A stretch of 64,000 nt of DNA, from positions 68,564,093 through 68,628,092 of the forward strand of contig CM056738.1 in assembly GCA_029844215.1 (NCBI GenBank), given 5' to 3'. The notes beneath the pieces were generated by a model. The model saw only the letters and a list, made by a program, of their open reading frames with translations, was not told where the DNA came from and did not search any database. Both the position numbers and the translations under genes were made by a program. This DNA comes from Przewalskia tangutica (Eukaryota > Streptophyta > Magnoliopsida > Solanales > Solanaceae). Position 1 is the first letter of the stretch. The number at the start of each line of letters is the position of its first letter. Positions 1 through 11,905 of the stretch are shown piece by piece.

Positions 1-74
<74 letters not shown>
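1..74. repeat. (TAT)n trinucleotide microsatellite
   Basis: Perfect TAT/ATT repeat of about 25 units that begins at or before the window edge, so its true length is unknown. The following 215 bases are AT-rich and show nothing recognisable. Confidence 0.97.
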
Positions 75-75
<1 letters not shown>

Positions 76-289
76 TTTTATCATTTAAAATAAAGTGTAC
101 GGTACCTTTCAATTGTGATAATTTGAAATGACTAGAAAATTTCTTGTCTTCTTCTATATAAATTTCACGCTTTATTTTAACCTTTTAATATTCCTAATAT
201 TTTGGTAAAGTTTCAGACTTTGATATTCGATACATCATAGTAAAAAAAAATTATTTTTTTCCATTTTCTTGGACCTCATTTTTTTCTTA

Positions 290-478
290 TATAATTTTTT
301 TTACTATCCGTGATGGGTACCTGCCGGGTAAGTGGGTACCCGCCGGGGTAACTGGGGTGAGGGCAGGTGGAGGAATTACTAACCCGTGATGGGTGGTGGG
401 GCGGGGGTGGGGGCGGATTTTAGGTGGCGGTATGCATGGTATTTCTTCCCACCCCCCCCGCCCCATTGACATTCCTAG
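290..478 (-). mobile_element. GC-rich repeat, possible hAT-type non-autonomous end
   Basis: A GC-rich block in AT-rich surroundings with repeated GGGTACC and GGGTGGGG-like words. Read on the minus strand it opens with TAGGAATGTCAATGGGGC, which resembles the start of a class of plant hAT-like non-autonomous elements (TAGGGATGTCAATGGG type). No matching end or 8-bp duplication was found. The 61-codon ORF across it is a by-product of base composition. The assignment is tentative. Confidence 0.25.
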
Positions 479-580
479 CTGGGATCCTCACCAGAAAATA
501 GAAATGAAGATGACAATATGAAGTTCCATGGAATTAGTCTCCAAGCTAGGAATGAATAATGTCTTCATATCTCCTAGCTT

Positions 581-802
581 GCGGGGGGAGGGGGGTGTTG
601 AGATATATTTTAGTTAGTTAATTAGGCTTTGTTTACTTAGTCATTATTAGGTTCTATAAATAGATGACACATTTTGTATTTTATACTTACAGAAAATAAT
701 AGAAAGTTCCACAAAATATCTCTCCTCTATCTCATTCTCTTTCTCTCGTCTGCTCTTTCTTCTTCCTCTTTACTGTAAATTTTCTGCTCCAATGGCTGCG
801 TG
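581..802 (+). mobile_element. Copia-type LTR with preceding polypurine tract
   Basis: A purine run (581-595, GCGGGGGGAGGGGG) directly precedes TGTTGAGATATA, the usual junction between a Ty1/copia internal region and its 3' LTR. The LTR-like stretch holds a TATA box (CTATAAATA, about 654-662) followed by a pyrimidine-rich TCTCTC leader, as in short copia LTRs. It seems to end near 801 in a CA-like end, giving about 205 bp. The 5' LTR and coding region are not in the window. Either a truncated element or a 3' end left after deletion. Confidence 0.55.
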
Positions 803-1239
803 AATATGACATGCAGGAGCAAACAAATATAGATCCAGAATTATAACAAAAAGAGACCGGCTAATGTAGCCAAGCTACACTTGATCATGGATAGACTTAA
901 GACTGATGGAGTGAAGTCCGTGAACAAAGATAATGTTGTTCAAAATTCTTACACCACTCTATCCAAAAATATCGAAAGTCCTACAATTACTTCTCTTAGA
1001 GGGTCATCAACACCCTCAAATACTTGCTGGAAAGGCATTAGAATTACTGTGTGTTTATGTGCTAATGTTCTTATGTTGGGACTATGTATGTCCCTTAACT
1101 GTTTACTTTTGTAGGGACCATTTGTCCCATGAATGATTTTAACTCTTTGTTGCTCTAGATTTATCTATATCTATTTTGTATCTGCTATATTTCTCTGTTG
1201 CTATGTAGTTTGTGTTTTTAATTTTTCTTTTTTATAATG
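803..1239. other. Unassigned sequence between two copia remnants
   Basis: No recognisable gene. A 77-codon ORF (881-1114, plus) has no domain that I know. The stretch probably belongs to the internal region of the element whose 3' LTR starts at 1404. It carries the direct repeat GGGACYATNTGTCCC-like around 1078-1128. Confidence 0.3.
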
Positions 1240-1491
1240 TCATAGGGGTAGAAAAGAGCTTCAACACGGGGGGTGAAAAGAGCATCAACACAGGGTGAGC
1301 AAAGCATCAACATGGAAGCATCAAGTCAGGGGGAGTAATATCAAAATCAAGGAAGTTGAATCTTAAATTAGTCTCATTGTTGTCATTATAAAAAAAGGGA
1401 GATTGTTAGCCCCATGTGTTCAGTTTTAATAATGACATCAATAACTCTAATTTCCTTGCAGATTCGACACAATAATAATGGACCAAAAATT
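1240..1491 (+). mobile_element. SIRE/Maximus-type copia 3' internal end and LTR start
   Basis: Repeated AGCATCAACA-like words lead into a purine tract (AAAAAAAGGGAGAT, 1390-1403) and then TGTTAGCCCC, with TTTTAATAATGACATC shortly after. This matches the usual 3' boundary of SIRE/Maximus copia elements, where a GGGAGATTGTTAG junction is followed by a sequence of the TTTTGATGATGACA type. The LTR is cut at 1491 by the Athila-type element. Its remainder may be the sequence from 8178 onward, but no target-site duplication proves that. Confidence 0.5.
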
Positions 1492-2770
1492 TGTTCGCGA
1501 TATTTGTATGCTTACGCAAGTGAACGTATCCATTAAAGTAATAAAGTCTTTAAGACCGAGTTATCGTCCACATATACTGATTTATCAAGTACCGACTAGC
1601 TAATCTTTGGTTTCTATTTGGTTAACGTTCATGTGTTGGGGTTTTTAAACTACGAATTAAAACTAAAGTAATTTGCAGAAAATAAACTAAGGTGATCATA
1701 CTTAGGGTTTAAGACAGTTATAATGGAAATTAGGATTTTCAATCTCCTCAACTATCCACTCTTTCACTGATTAATGAACGACTAATGATTCTTCTTCTAT
1801 TTAAGATAGCAGGTTAACTAAGATGTTCTATATTTCGGTTATATATATAAAAACTCAACCTTTTGCAGAAACCTTCTATATTTCTATGATAGGTTTTACC
1901 ACACAAGAGGATTAAGAGCAATAACCTTAAACACTACACAAGTATCGGGTTACTTTCGTCCACGATTTTAACCTATGTCTAAACAACTATAGCATATTCA
2001 AATCTCTTTTTTCAGATCTCGATTCGAAATCATATAAGTTATGACAATTAGTGATCAATTAATTATTATACAATCATAACAAGTTGAATAGATCTTAACA
2101 ATTGAAGAAGAAATCACTAAGTATGCATTAATTCATGAAAAGAGTTTCTAGTTGATTTGACGAAAAATCCTAATAAAGAAATTAGCTCCTAAACATTGTC
2201 ATGCTAAGAAACTAATTAACAATTCCAACATAAACTGAATTAAATAAAGTAAAGGAAAAGAACTTGAAAAATTTGATGTCTCTAATCCTGTTCTTGCCTC
2301 CGTTCCTTGCCTCCTAAAGTATCATCTCCTTAGAATAAGAATCCCTAGGGCTTATATTCAGAAAAACCTCGTTTCGGACCCTTTACCGTTGGAAAAATCG
2401 ACTTTTCTCGCCCAAAATCGGTGTCGGTGCCGCGACCCTGCTGGCTGGCGCTGCGGCGCTGCTTTGGCATGAAATTCCAGATGTTGCAAGAGTTCCGGCG
2501 TCGCGGCGCTGCCGACAATAAATTTTCCGGCGCTGCTTCATTTTTCTGTCCGGACTTCGTCAGATTTCTTTCATGCTTCCCGGGACTTCTTAAGTTTGAT
2601 TGCTTGGGCTTTATTTGTGCAATTTCATCCTCAAAATCAGTGTTTTCTCCTTTAGGACCGCTGTGACTCAAAAGAAAGAAAAACAACTCTAACACTATAC
2701 TAAACGCAAAAGAAAAGAGGAAAATACTAACTAAAACAGACTCAATAATGTATATAAAACCGACTCAACA
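1492..2770 (-). repeat. Athila-type 3' LTR
   Basis: Left copy of the LTR pair, 1279 bp. On the minus strand it starts TGTTGAGTCGG and ends in ACA. It contains a GC-rich segment around 2430-2530 (repeated GGCGCTGC words) that is shorter and rearranged in the partner LTR. ORFs at 2345-2695 and 2421-2666 are by-products of this segment. Confidence 0.88.
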
Positions 2771-2786
2771 AATACCCCCAAACTTA
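2771..2786 (-). other. Polypurine tract of the Athila-type element
   Basis: On the minus strand the sequence reads AAGTTTGGGGGTATT directly before the 3' LTR. This is the typical plus-strand priming site of Athila elements. Confidence 0.75.
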
Positions 2787-4311
2787 ACCTTTACTCACCT
2801 TCGAGTAAATCCCTAAACTAAAACAAAACAAAGCTAAAGAAAAGACTCTATGAAATGGATCAAGTAGCTATATCAACGTTGCCTCAAAAATCATGGATGA
2901 AAACTGAGATAATATGTTATAACACAACATGAATTTTTAGCCATCTAGAATTTTAAGTTAGATATTTCGCAAATTCAATGACGAGCATAAGTAAAACATG
3001 TAGCTCATAATCACTGGAAATACAAGTACCTAACCTATGCATGTCAATTTCATTCCATATTTTCCCACAATTCTATAGACATATCTACTTGCTATTCTCT
3101 ACTAATCATAGACGTACACATTAGGGATCTTCTGGACTTTCAGGGATTGTAATGTAGGCTTAGGCAGGGGTAGATAAAAGTTGGCATTTAGGCTCAATTT
3201 CGTACCATAAGCATTTTTCATTTAACTCATTTTTTCTTCTTTTGACTTTCTTTTTAGTCTCATACTTATTTTCTCCCCTCTTTTCTTTTGAGAGAATGAG
3301 ACACATTACTCAAGAACAAGCACCCCCAAACTTAGGCTTTTGCATATTTTTCATTGAGGTGCATCAAATTTTCACTCTCTTTTTATTGCTTTTTCAACAC
3401 TTTTCATCCCAATAATTTTTAATTATCACTTATGGCACAACAAGGGAATCATAAGGTGTCAAACAAAGATATTATTTAGGCTCAAAGGGGCTGACTAATG
3501 ATACAATTTTTGTCAGGGTAGGTAATGAACGGTCAGAAGGGCTATCAAAGAATGCCTGAATCATTTCCCTAAATATGTATATCTTAACTATTTAACCTCA
3601 AATAACAAGTAAACCGGTTTTCTAGATATTTTCAACCTTTCTTTCTATAATTAACAACACATAGACTAAGCACAAATATCCAAATAATTAGATGTTCATA
3701 ATTTTTTGGCATATCTAACTTAAACACACAGATTTCTGCTTTTAATTTCATTATATTATCCCACTTTATCCACTCAATATCTTTAGCAACTATAGCATAC
3801 ATGATCCATAAAAGAAAATTGACTCAAAAGCACATAAAACAAACAAAACACAACAAAAAGACTCAAAACAAACACATAACAAAGTAAGATCCCCCAAACT
3901 TAATCGACACATTGTCCCCAATGTGTAAAGACTAATAATAAAGGGACAACTTACAGACACAAAACAACGGTCACAACGGAGGTCTGCGAGGAGGTTCTTG
4001 AAATCGCATAGGCATCGGGACTCTCTGAACTTTTGGCGCCGCAGCGCTGATCATGGGAAATATTCTCTGACGTTTTGGCGCCGCGACTCTGATCACGTGA
4101 AATATTCCGAATTTCAGCATTGTTGACCATTTTTCCCTCGGAGTTAGTTCTCATTCCACCTGCCATAAAAAACATAAACCAATAAGCCAAGATGTGAGAT
4201 TGTTCAAGAACAAAACTAAAACAAAATGAAATAACATAATTAAAACATTGGGTTGCCTCCCAGTAGCGCTGTCGTTAACGCCATTTAGCCGGACACAATT
4301 CTCTTTTTCAT
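2787..4311 (-). other. Non-coding 3' internal region of the Athila-type element
   Basis: About 1.5 kb with no domain that I recognise. Around 4250-4270 lies GGGTTGCCTCCCAGTAGCGC, a sequence common in the 3' part of Athila elements downstream of pol. Reverse transcriptase, RNase H and integrase should lie between the protease and this region. Their absence marks the internal deletion. The 79-codon ORF at 3951-4190 is not convincing. Confidence 0.6.
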
Positions 4312-4860
4312 TCAAGGGGGTAGATTACCCCCACAGCAAAGCCACTTTAGGATTGTTCTCTTCTTATTTCTCTTTTTCTTATTCTTCACAAGGCCATGTT
4401 TAGTGGGTTTCACCCCTTTTTCATCATTCGCTGGTTCAGAATCCTTACCATCCTGCTCTGCACACTGCTTTAATGTTACCCCAAGGGCATCAGTACCCTT
4501 AGAGCTTTTCTGAGAAATATCATTTTCAATTATCCCAACAGCAAAACATTTATCACTGGTTTGTGGTTCAGTTGGTGGCCTGAAAACAGTAAAGATCATT
4601 TCCTCATCCTGGACTCGGAGCTTTAACTATCCTTTTTCCACATCAATGAGGGCTCTCCCTGTGGCTAGGAATGGTCTCCTAAGGATAATGGACATATTCT
4701 CATCTTCTTCCATGTCTAGGATGAGGAAGTCAACAGGAAAGATAAATTTACCCACTTTCACCAATATATCTTCAATGATGCCTCGAGGATATACAATTGA
4801 GCGATCTGCTAGCTGCAAGTTGACTGTTGTCGGCTTTGCTTCCCCAAGCTAAGTCTGCAA
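4312..4860 (-). pseudogene. Retropepsin relic of the Athila-type element
   Basis: Minus-strand reading at 4627-4818 gives the C-terminal half of an Athila aspartic protease. Recognisable pieces are LADRSIVYPRGIIEDILVKV, then FPVDFLILDMEEDE, and RRPFLATGRALIDVEKG, where family members read GRPFLATGRALIDV. The first G of that motif is replaced by R. A stop codon follows the last G. The next ORF (4312-4599) starts with MIFTVFRPPTEP, matching the segment that follows the protease in Athila polyproteins. The catalytic DTG-containing N-terminal half is not readable in an open frame. It belonged to a gag-pro polyprotein that was processed inside virus-like particles, and it is not functional now. 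Confidence 0.75.
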
Positions 4861-5499
4861 AATACCGATAAGGGCATCAGGTTGATACCTGCCCCCAAAT
4901 CACACAAAGCCCGATTGCATGTCACATTCCCTATAGTTCAAGGTATAGTGAAACTCCCTGGATCTCTCAACTTCTGGGGAAGTTTCTTTTACAAGATTGC
5001 ACTGCACTCTCCTGTCAATGCCACTGTCTCGTACTCTTCTAGTTTCCTTTTTTTAAAGAGGATATCTTTGATGAACTTGATATACGCTGACATTTGCTCC
5101 AAAGCCTCAATAAAAGGGATTGTTATGTGCATCTTTTTAAACACCTCTAAGAACTTTGAAAATTACTTATCTAGGGATTTCTTTTAAAGTCTTTGAGGAT
5201 ATGAAATTTTGTTTATATTCCCTTACAACTGCTGGTGGAGCCTCCTCTGAAATAGGACGGTCATCAGTAACCCCCTATTTATCTGCATCAACTGTCTCAC
5301 CCAACTTGTCAGTCATATCAATCTGTGTCTGAGCTGCTGATTTCTCCACTATTTGTTTACCACTCCTCAAGGTGATTGCCTGACACTGCTCCCTTGGGTT
5401 CATCACTGTGTTTCTAGGGAGATTCCCCTGCGGTCTGTCGTTCAATCTCTCTGATAACTTCCCTATTTGAGTCTCTAAGTTCCTAATAGAGGATATGGT

Positions 5500-6702
5500 C
5501 TCATCATAAATTGTGTTTGGGAGTTGGTGAGAGTTAACAATGCAACTCTTAATTCATCGGGTCTCTCTTGTGGAGCTGGCGGTCTGAACTACTGTGAAGA
5601 TGAGGCCTGATTCTATAGCTGCTAGTTCTGAAATTAGCCATAAAACTATAATTGCTGCCCCTGGTCATTCCTCCATGAAAAGTTGGGGTGATTTCTCCAC
5701 CCCAGATTATATTTGTTGGAGTAAGGATTGTTGTGGGGTCTTTGAAAGTTCCCAACTGCCTGAACCTACTCCATCGATACATTGTTGGGATCCACTGTTG
5801 TGCACATATCAAAAGTATGTGGAGCCCTACAAATCTCACAACCCACTAGCATCTGAAAACATTCACAGACATAGTACTTTGCTGCAATTGTTTTATCAAA
5901 GTGGCAACCTGAGCAGTCAACACAGTGATAGCATCCAACTCATGAACTCCATCCATTTTTTTTCTATTCACTGATCTCTCATCTGACCACTGATGATTAT
6001 TGGTTGTCATTTCCTCTAATAAATTATGTGCCTCATTGACACTCTTACTCATGAAAGTTCCTCTCGCAGCAGCATCAATTATGGTACGAGTAGTACCACA
6101 TAACTCATTATAAAAGATGTGGACCAACATCTACTTTTCAATTCCATAATGGGGGGGGGGGGGGGCATTTGCTCTGCAAATCTTTGAACCTCTCCCAAGC
6201 ATCATATAACGACTCCCTATCTAACTGATAGAAATTATTCATCTCTCCCCTTAACCTTGCTGCCTTGGAGAGAGGGAAAAATTTGGCAAGAAACTTCTGT
6301 GCTAAGTCTTGTCATGTAGTGATGGAGTTTGCTTGCAAAGAATTTAACCAGACCTTGGCTCTATCCCTGAGTGAGAATGAGAAGAGCCTCAATCGAATTA
6401 CATCATCAGTAACGCCATTATACTTGAATGTAGCACACAACTCTAGAAAATTGGCAATATGCATATGTGGGTCTTCAGACGGCAACCCCCCAAACTAGAT
6501 TGTGCTCTGAACCATGTGGAGGATGGCTGGTTTTATCTCAAAATTATTGTCTTCCACAGCTGGAAGCCTGATGCAAGTCTGCACACCTGTGACTGTAGGT
6601 AGAACGTAGTCTCCCAAGCTCCTCTCAGCAGGATGCTGGCCTTGCCCCATGGCTGCTGGTACATCATTATTCACCCCATTCTAATTCTTTTGGTTCTCCA
6701 TT
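5500..6702 (-). pseudogene. Athila-type gag, broken
   Basis: The minus strand holds a decayed capsid/nucleocapsid gene. From the ATG at 6702 it reads MENQKN then a stop. Farther on come FGGLPSEDPHMHIANFLELC, GVTDDVIRLRLFSFSLRD, AKVWLNSLQANSITT, and QKFLAKFFPLSKAARLRGE, all strong Athila gag landmarks. Stops include TAG before FGGLP (near 6497), a TGA replacing the Trp after SITT (near 6312) and TAG near 6132. A run of 15 G (6151-6165) breaks the frame before MLVHIFYNEL. The C-terminal part (5549-5839) still shows NPYSNKYNLGWRNHPNFSW in a shifted frame. A functional gag would package RNA. This copy cannot be translated through. Confidence 0.82.
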
Positions 6703-6937
6703 GTGACTGAATCATCTAGTCTTTTATTTTTCCTGTTTTGTTTGCACAATTTTTCAATTTCAGGATTCAGAGGGACAAGTGTATCTGCTCCTCTTCTGCT
6801 TCGCATAAAACGGCGCTCCCCTGAAGTTGATAAAAAACAAACAAACAGATCAAGGAAAAAATATGTTTACAAATAATAAAAATAATAAAAACCAAATTAG
6901 AAATAAGACTAGATAATTCGATATTGATAGTACGTCA

Positions 6938-6956
6938 GTCCCCGACAACAACGTCA
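6938..6956 (-). other. Primer-binding site of the Athila-type element
   Basis: The minus strand reads TGACGTTGTTGTCGGGGAC a few bases inside the 5' LTR. This is a mutated form of the Athila site TGGCGCCGTTGCCGGGGA. It fixes the element orientation as minus. Confidence 0.7.
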
Positions 6957-6962
6957 AAAACT

Positions 6963-8177
6963 TGTTCGCGATATTTATATGCTTATGCAAGTGAACGTAT
7001 CACTTAAAGTAATAAATTCTGTAAGACCGAGTTATCGTCCACAGAGACTGATTTATCAAGTACCGACTAGCTAATCTTTGGTTTCTATTTGGTTAACGTT
7101 CATGTGTTTGGGGTTTTTAAACTAGTAATTTGCAGAAAATAAACTAAGGTGATGATACTTAGGGTTTAAGACAATTATGATGGGAATTAGAATTTCCAAT
7201 CTCCTCAAATATCCACTCGTTCACTGATTAATGCACGACTAATGATTCTTCTTCTATTTAAGATAGAAGGTTAACTAAGATGTTCTATATTTCGGTTAGA
7301 ATATATAAAAAATCAACCTTATGCAGAAACCTTCTATATTTCTATGATATGGTTTACCACACAGGAGGATTAAGAGCAATAATCTTAAACACTACACAAG
7401 TATCGAGGTAATTTCGTTCACGATTTTAACCTATGTCTAAACAACTATATCATATTCAAATCTCTCTTTTCAGATCTCGATTCGAAATCATATAAGTTAT
7501 GACAAGTAGTGATCAGTTAATTATCATACAATCATAACAAGTTGAATAGATATTAACAATTGAAGAAGAAATCACTAAGTATACATTAATTCATGAAAAT
7601 AGTTTCAAGTTGATTTGACGGAAAACCCTAAATAAAAAAATTAGCCCATAGACATTGTCATGCTAAGAACTAATTAACAATTCCAACATAAACTGAATTA
7701 AATAAAGTAAAGGAAAAGAACTTGAACAAATTGATGTCTCTAATCTTGTTCTTGCCTCCCAAAGTATCATCTCATTTTAATAAGAACCCCTAGGGCTTAT
7801 ATTCAGAAAAACCTCGTTTTAGACCCTTTTGCCTTTGGAAAATCGACTTTTCTCGCCCAGAACCCGGGTCGGTGCCGCAGCACTGCTTTGGCATGAAATT
7901 TCAGACGCTGCCGACGATAAATTTTTTGGCACCGCTGCGTTGCTTCATTTTTCTGTCCGGACTTCGTCAGATTTCGTTCATGCTTCTCGAGACTTCTTAG
8001 GTTTGATTACTTGGGATTCGCTTGTGTAATTTCATCATCAAAATCAGTGTTTTCTACTTTAGGACCGCTCTAACTCAAAAGAAAGAAAAACAAGCATAAC
8101 ACTATACTAAACGCAAAAGAAAAGAGAAAAATACTAACTAAAACAGACTCAAAAATGTATATAAAACTGACTCAACA
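6963..8177 (-). repeat. Athila-type 5' LTR
   Basis: Right copy of the LTR pair, 1215 bp. It is shorter than its partner, partly because the GC-rich GGCGCTGC segment is reduced (about 7870-7940). Confidence 0.88.
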
Positions 8178-9400
8178 AGCCCCAACAAGGTTGAAGAAAG
8201 GGCTCAAAAACACTGAATCCCAATAAGGTTGAGGAAAAGGTTTACGACTCGAGTGCAACCCACTGCCACAAGATTGAACAAGTAAAATGGAGATTAAAAA
8301 GGAAACACAATACATGATCATGTACCAGTACCACAAGTATATCGACATGGATCAAGAAAGGAAAGACAAGATAGGTGTATCAAATTTGGTACAAGCATAC
8401 AAGTCAAGACAAATCAACAAACAAACAAGGCAAATATTGCATCAACACACATATAAGGAAAGTCTTAATCCTTGATGAGGGACAAAATCCCTTGGATTAC
8501 CTTAGAGAAAGTCTCCAGAAGATCAACCAAAGAAACGATTGATCTTCACAAATCTCATCGTATCAGCCAGTAAAATGAAATAAATCAGCAACCATCACTA
8601 TATATTGAAGACCTTTAAGATCATGGATCTTGTACAACTTTTCTTGAGCAAAACTCTTCTTTCCTCTCCATTATACAAAAAGCATTGTTCACTAACCAGT
8701 TCTTAAAGACTTGCAGGACAATAAACTAATCAATCGAATAAGTTGACTAGGCACATTTAGGTTTTGATCTTAAGACATCCTGGTCCTCAGGACCCAACAC
8801 TATATTTCCTTTCAAAATAAAAGATGCAAAATGTATGGAAATTGGCGTTTTAGGGCGGGATCTAAAAGCTCTCCAACATGTTGCGGAGCCTTCGGCCGTG
8901 AGAGGGTGGATATAATGAAGCTCGAACGAAGTGAGAGGGTCTTTTGACTTCCTCAGGGACATGTGAAGCAACACTTGCTTTAGCAGCATATAATCCCTTT
9001 TTTGCCCTTCCATTCTGTTCTTACGGTAGTTGGATCGGAATCTGTGTGATGGTTTGAAATGATCTATTTATTACTTTTGAAGAGCATTTAAACGTTCATT
9101 TTCAAAATTATGTAGTTGACTTCTAAATTAAAAAATAATTACAATTTACCCCAGCTCTTGTGTTTCACAAATGTAAAACAAGATATTATAGCTGAAATGT
9201 GAAGGAAAAATAAAATAAAATGAAGAAAATACAGATATATAAGATGCCAAATGTTGGTGATAGAAGTGTCACTCATACCAGAGTTGTCTTGTTTAAATAT
9301 GATTCTCTTTCTCCTCTAATCTTTAAATTAAAAGCTTAAGCTCAGACTCATTTCTGTATGATTACAATTTTTCAAAATAATTTTCATCCTAAATCATGGA
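8178..9400. other. Retroelement-like flank, no supported gene
   Basis: The first 600 bases may be the rest of the copia LTR interrupted at 1491. A short imperfect duplication is visible (CCCCAACAAGGTTGAAGAAA near 8180 and CCCAATAAGGTTGAGGAAAA near 8218). ORFs at 8287-8475 (plus) and 8747-9013 (minus, 88 codons) match nothing I know. From about 9020 to 9400 the sequence is AT-rich and featureless. Confidence 0.35.
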
Positions 9401-10513
9401 ATGTTACTTTGTACTAGCCCAATGGTGTGTCGAAAAATTACGACACATTTCATATCAATTTCATGAATTATTGTTGTTGTTTATTCTTTTGTATATATGT
9501 TTCTTATGTTATTTTAGTTTTTGTAGGATTTTTTCATTGAGACACCAAAAGTGAAGAAATATTCGGAAATATGACAAAAGTGCTGGAAAAAAGAAGAAGT
9601 ACTGAGAAGACTTCTGTGGAACGCAAAACCAGATCGCGGACTGTAGAATGGTAAGCGAGCTCCAGAAATAGACAGTGAAAGGAAGATTATGGAGTCCCGA
9701 AGTGCGACTCAATCTGCAGTCCGCACTTTCATTTTGCGGACCGCAATCCGATCTACGAACCACTGCTCCAATTCAAATTCAACTCAGATTGTGAAGTCTC
9801 AAGACACTTATGTAGATCACACTTCCTGCCACAGTTCCAGATGTTCTAAATCAAGACCCACTCTACGAACCCTAATTCAGTTTTACGGACCACAAACATA
9901 TTTTGCGGTCGTAGAGTGGCGTGCAGTGACATTTATTTAATTATGTGTTGTCCGAAAATTGGGTCTATATATATAATTGTCTAGGATTTTGTGATTTGAC
10001 ATCTTGTAACCTACATACCTAGCCACCTTTGTATTTTCTTTGAGTGTTTTGTCTTAAGGTGACAACAAATACTATTCATTTTTAGTGTGTCATTTCAAAG
10101 ATTCTTAAGTGTTCTTCTTGGTCCATTGTGTAAAATACAAGCATATTATTTATCCAAAGATCATTGTGAGTCTTCTTTTATGTTCATTATGTCTTGTTGT
10201 ATTTATTACTTTGTTGTGCATTTATTGTTTGATATGAGTGACTAGAACCTAGGTTGGGGTTGTGATTAAATAATGGAATGTGATAGTTGGGGTAGTTCAT
10301 AAATATGAAATGCGTATATTAATGTGGCATTCAACTACACTCACTCTTAATTTTTAATGATTGGTAGCAAACAACTCTTTAATGCCTATTGTCTCTAGTC
10401 AAACTTGAAAAAGGAGACTAGAGTGTAGGAATGGAGTATGTTGACTAGGACTTGGGGATGTAAACCCCGTTTAATGATTCTCAATTTTAATTAGTAGGGA
10501 ATCGACTAAGGAT
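9400..10513. mobile_element. Old retroelement-derived repeat, left part
   Basis: Contains several copies of GCGGACCGCAA-like words on both strands (9610-9910), a feature of dispersed Solanaceae repeats. Next come a TATA-like stretch (TCTATATATATAA, about 9963) and transcript-like sequence. No coding domain is visible. The sequence runs on at 15855, on the other side of the CACTA insertion. The lineage could not be settled, though an LTR of an Athila or Tat relative is the best guess. Confidence 0.4.
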
Positions 10514-10516
10514 AAT

Positions 10517-10790
10517 CACTACTATAGATTTCAGCTTGCGTAACGCTGCTCAGATAACGCTTTTTAAAAGAGCTATCTAAGTAACTTTATCAATTTTTCA
10601 AATTAAAAAAAAAATCTTAAAAAAAATACAGCCATAGCGCTTTGCAAGTTACTCCTTGCATAGCGCTTATTTAAAGCGTTATTATAATATTAATATAAAA
10701 ATATTAATATTCCCACTTAGATAGCACTTTTGGAAGCGCTATTAAAATAAAGCACTATGTAAGTTTTAAAGAATTATAAAAACGCAATAA
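10517..10790. repeat. Left subterminal repeats of the CACTA element
   Basis: Words related to AGCGCT(A/T) and TTGCATAGCGCTT recur in both orientations (for example near 10550, 10634, 10662, 10734). In En/Spm such subterminal words bind the element's own regulatory protein; here that role is inferred. Confidence 0.75.
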
Positions 10791-11518
10791 TCCCAATTCA
10801 TTCCATATCGTCGAATCGAAGCCCTAATTAAACTTCTCCGTCAAAAATGAAATTGCCACCGATACCAATTCCATCAAAGTAAAATAGATTGTTTCTTCAG
10901 TCATTCTATTGCTTTTTCTTTGTAACAAATGATTACCATCTCATATCATAACAACCTTGCTGTGTATTTACAGTCATGTGCTTCTTGATTATGTAGCAAG
11001 CTAAGTAATATATCTTAGGCTAAGCATAATTCTTCTTGCCATTTTGGTATTCTCCTAATTTGTGCATTATTAACCCTAAATCAATTTCATCTCGCCCCTG
11101 AAATTATCCCCAAGTGTAATATCAATTTAGTTTGCAAGAGTTGAGTTAGTGAATTGAAGGAAGTTCGAGCGTCAAGGTATGTTTCAATATTTGTGTTCAG
11201 TATAGTTTTTCAAGGGTTTGAAGTGTATATTTGTTTGAGAAACAATACTTTTCATTCATTATATTTAGCCTCAATTTTGAGTTTATGATTGAAGTGTATA
11301 TTGATAATTGTGAAGAATGAAACCCATTTAGCCTCAATTTCCAGATTATGATTGAATATTTGATGATTTCTGAATTTTGTATCTTATTTTATAAATTATT
11401 AATGAATGAGATCTTCTCGATTTTTTGTAGATTTTCAAAAAGTTGAAAGACAAATTGCTTGGATTGCATTCGGAAGGTATTATTGTACATTCGAAGTTAA
11501 TTTATCTTTATTATGCTT

Positions 11519-11880
11519 TACGTGAGGGGAAGTCGTGCCTTAAAGACTTCATATGTGTTTAAAAATTCATATATATGCATTATGTGATGTGTCGTTATGC
11601 ATTAAATATTTAAATATGCCAAAATTTCATACACGTGATATATGTGAGGGAAAATCGTGCCTTAAAGACTTCATATGTGTTTAAAAATTTATATATATGA
11701 ATCATGTGATGTGTATACATTAAATTTTCAAATATGCTTAAATTTCATACTTATAATTTATGTGAGGGAAAGTCGTGCCTTAAAGACTTCATATGTGTTT
11801 AAGATTTTTATATATGTACTATGTGAAGGGAAGTCGAGCCTTGAAGACTTCAAAGATGCTTTAAATTCATTGTTGTATTA
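11519..11880 (+). repeat. Imperfect tandem repeat upstream of the transposase
   Basis: Four copies of a segment with TATGTGAGGGAAAGTCGTGC followed by CTTAAAGACTTCATATGTG. Copies begin near 11520, 11640, 11758 and 11820, so spacing is about 120 bases and then 60. They lie in what was probably the promoter or 5' leader of the transposase. The ORF at 11675-11953 is a by-product. Confidence 0.8.
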
Positions 11881-11905
11881 TCTGCTTTTTGTAGTATTTT
11901 TCTTG

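Larger units (their letters stand above)
1492..8177 (-). mobile_element. Athila-type Ty3/gypsy element, internally deleted
   Basis: Two direct LTRs (1492-2770 and 6963-8177) flank an internal region read on the minus strand. Both LTRs run from TGTTCGCGAT to ACTCAACA on the plus strand. The 5' LTR is the right copy: next to it lies a primer-binding site, and next to the left copy lies a polypurine tract. Gag and protease remnants match the Athila lineage, but there is no reverse transcriptase, RNase H or integrase, so the element could not have moved by itself. LTRs differ by scattered substitutions and short indels, so the insertion is not recent. No 5-bp duplication was found: the left flank is AAATT and the right flank AGCCC. 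Confidence 0.88.

Noticed and set aside
881..1114. Possible small gene or envelope-like ORF with a hydrophobic end
   Set aside because: Only 77 codons, no known domain, next to a copia polypurine tract and probably part of its non-coding end.
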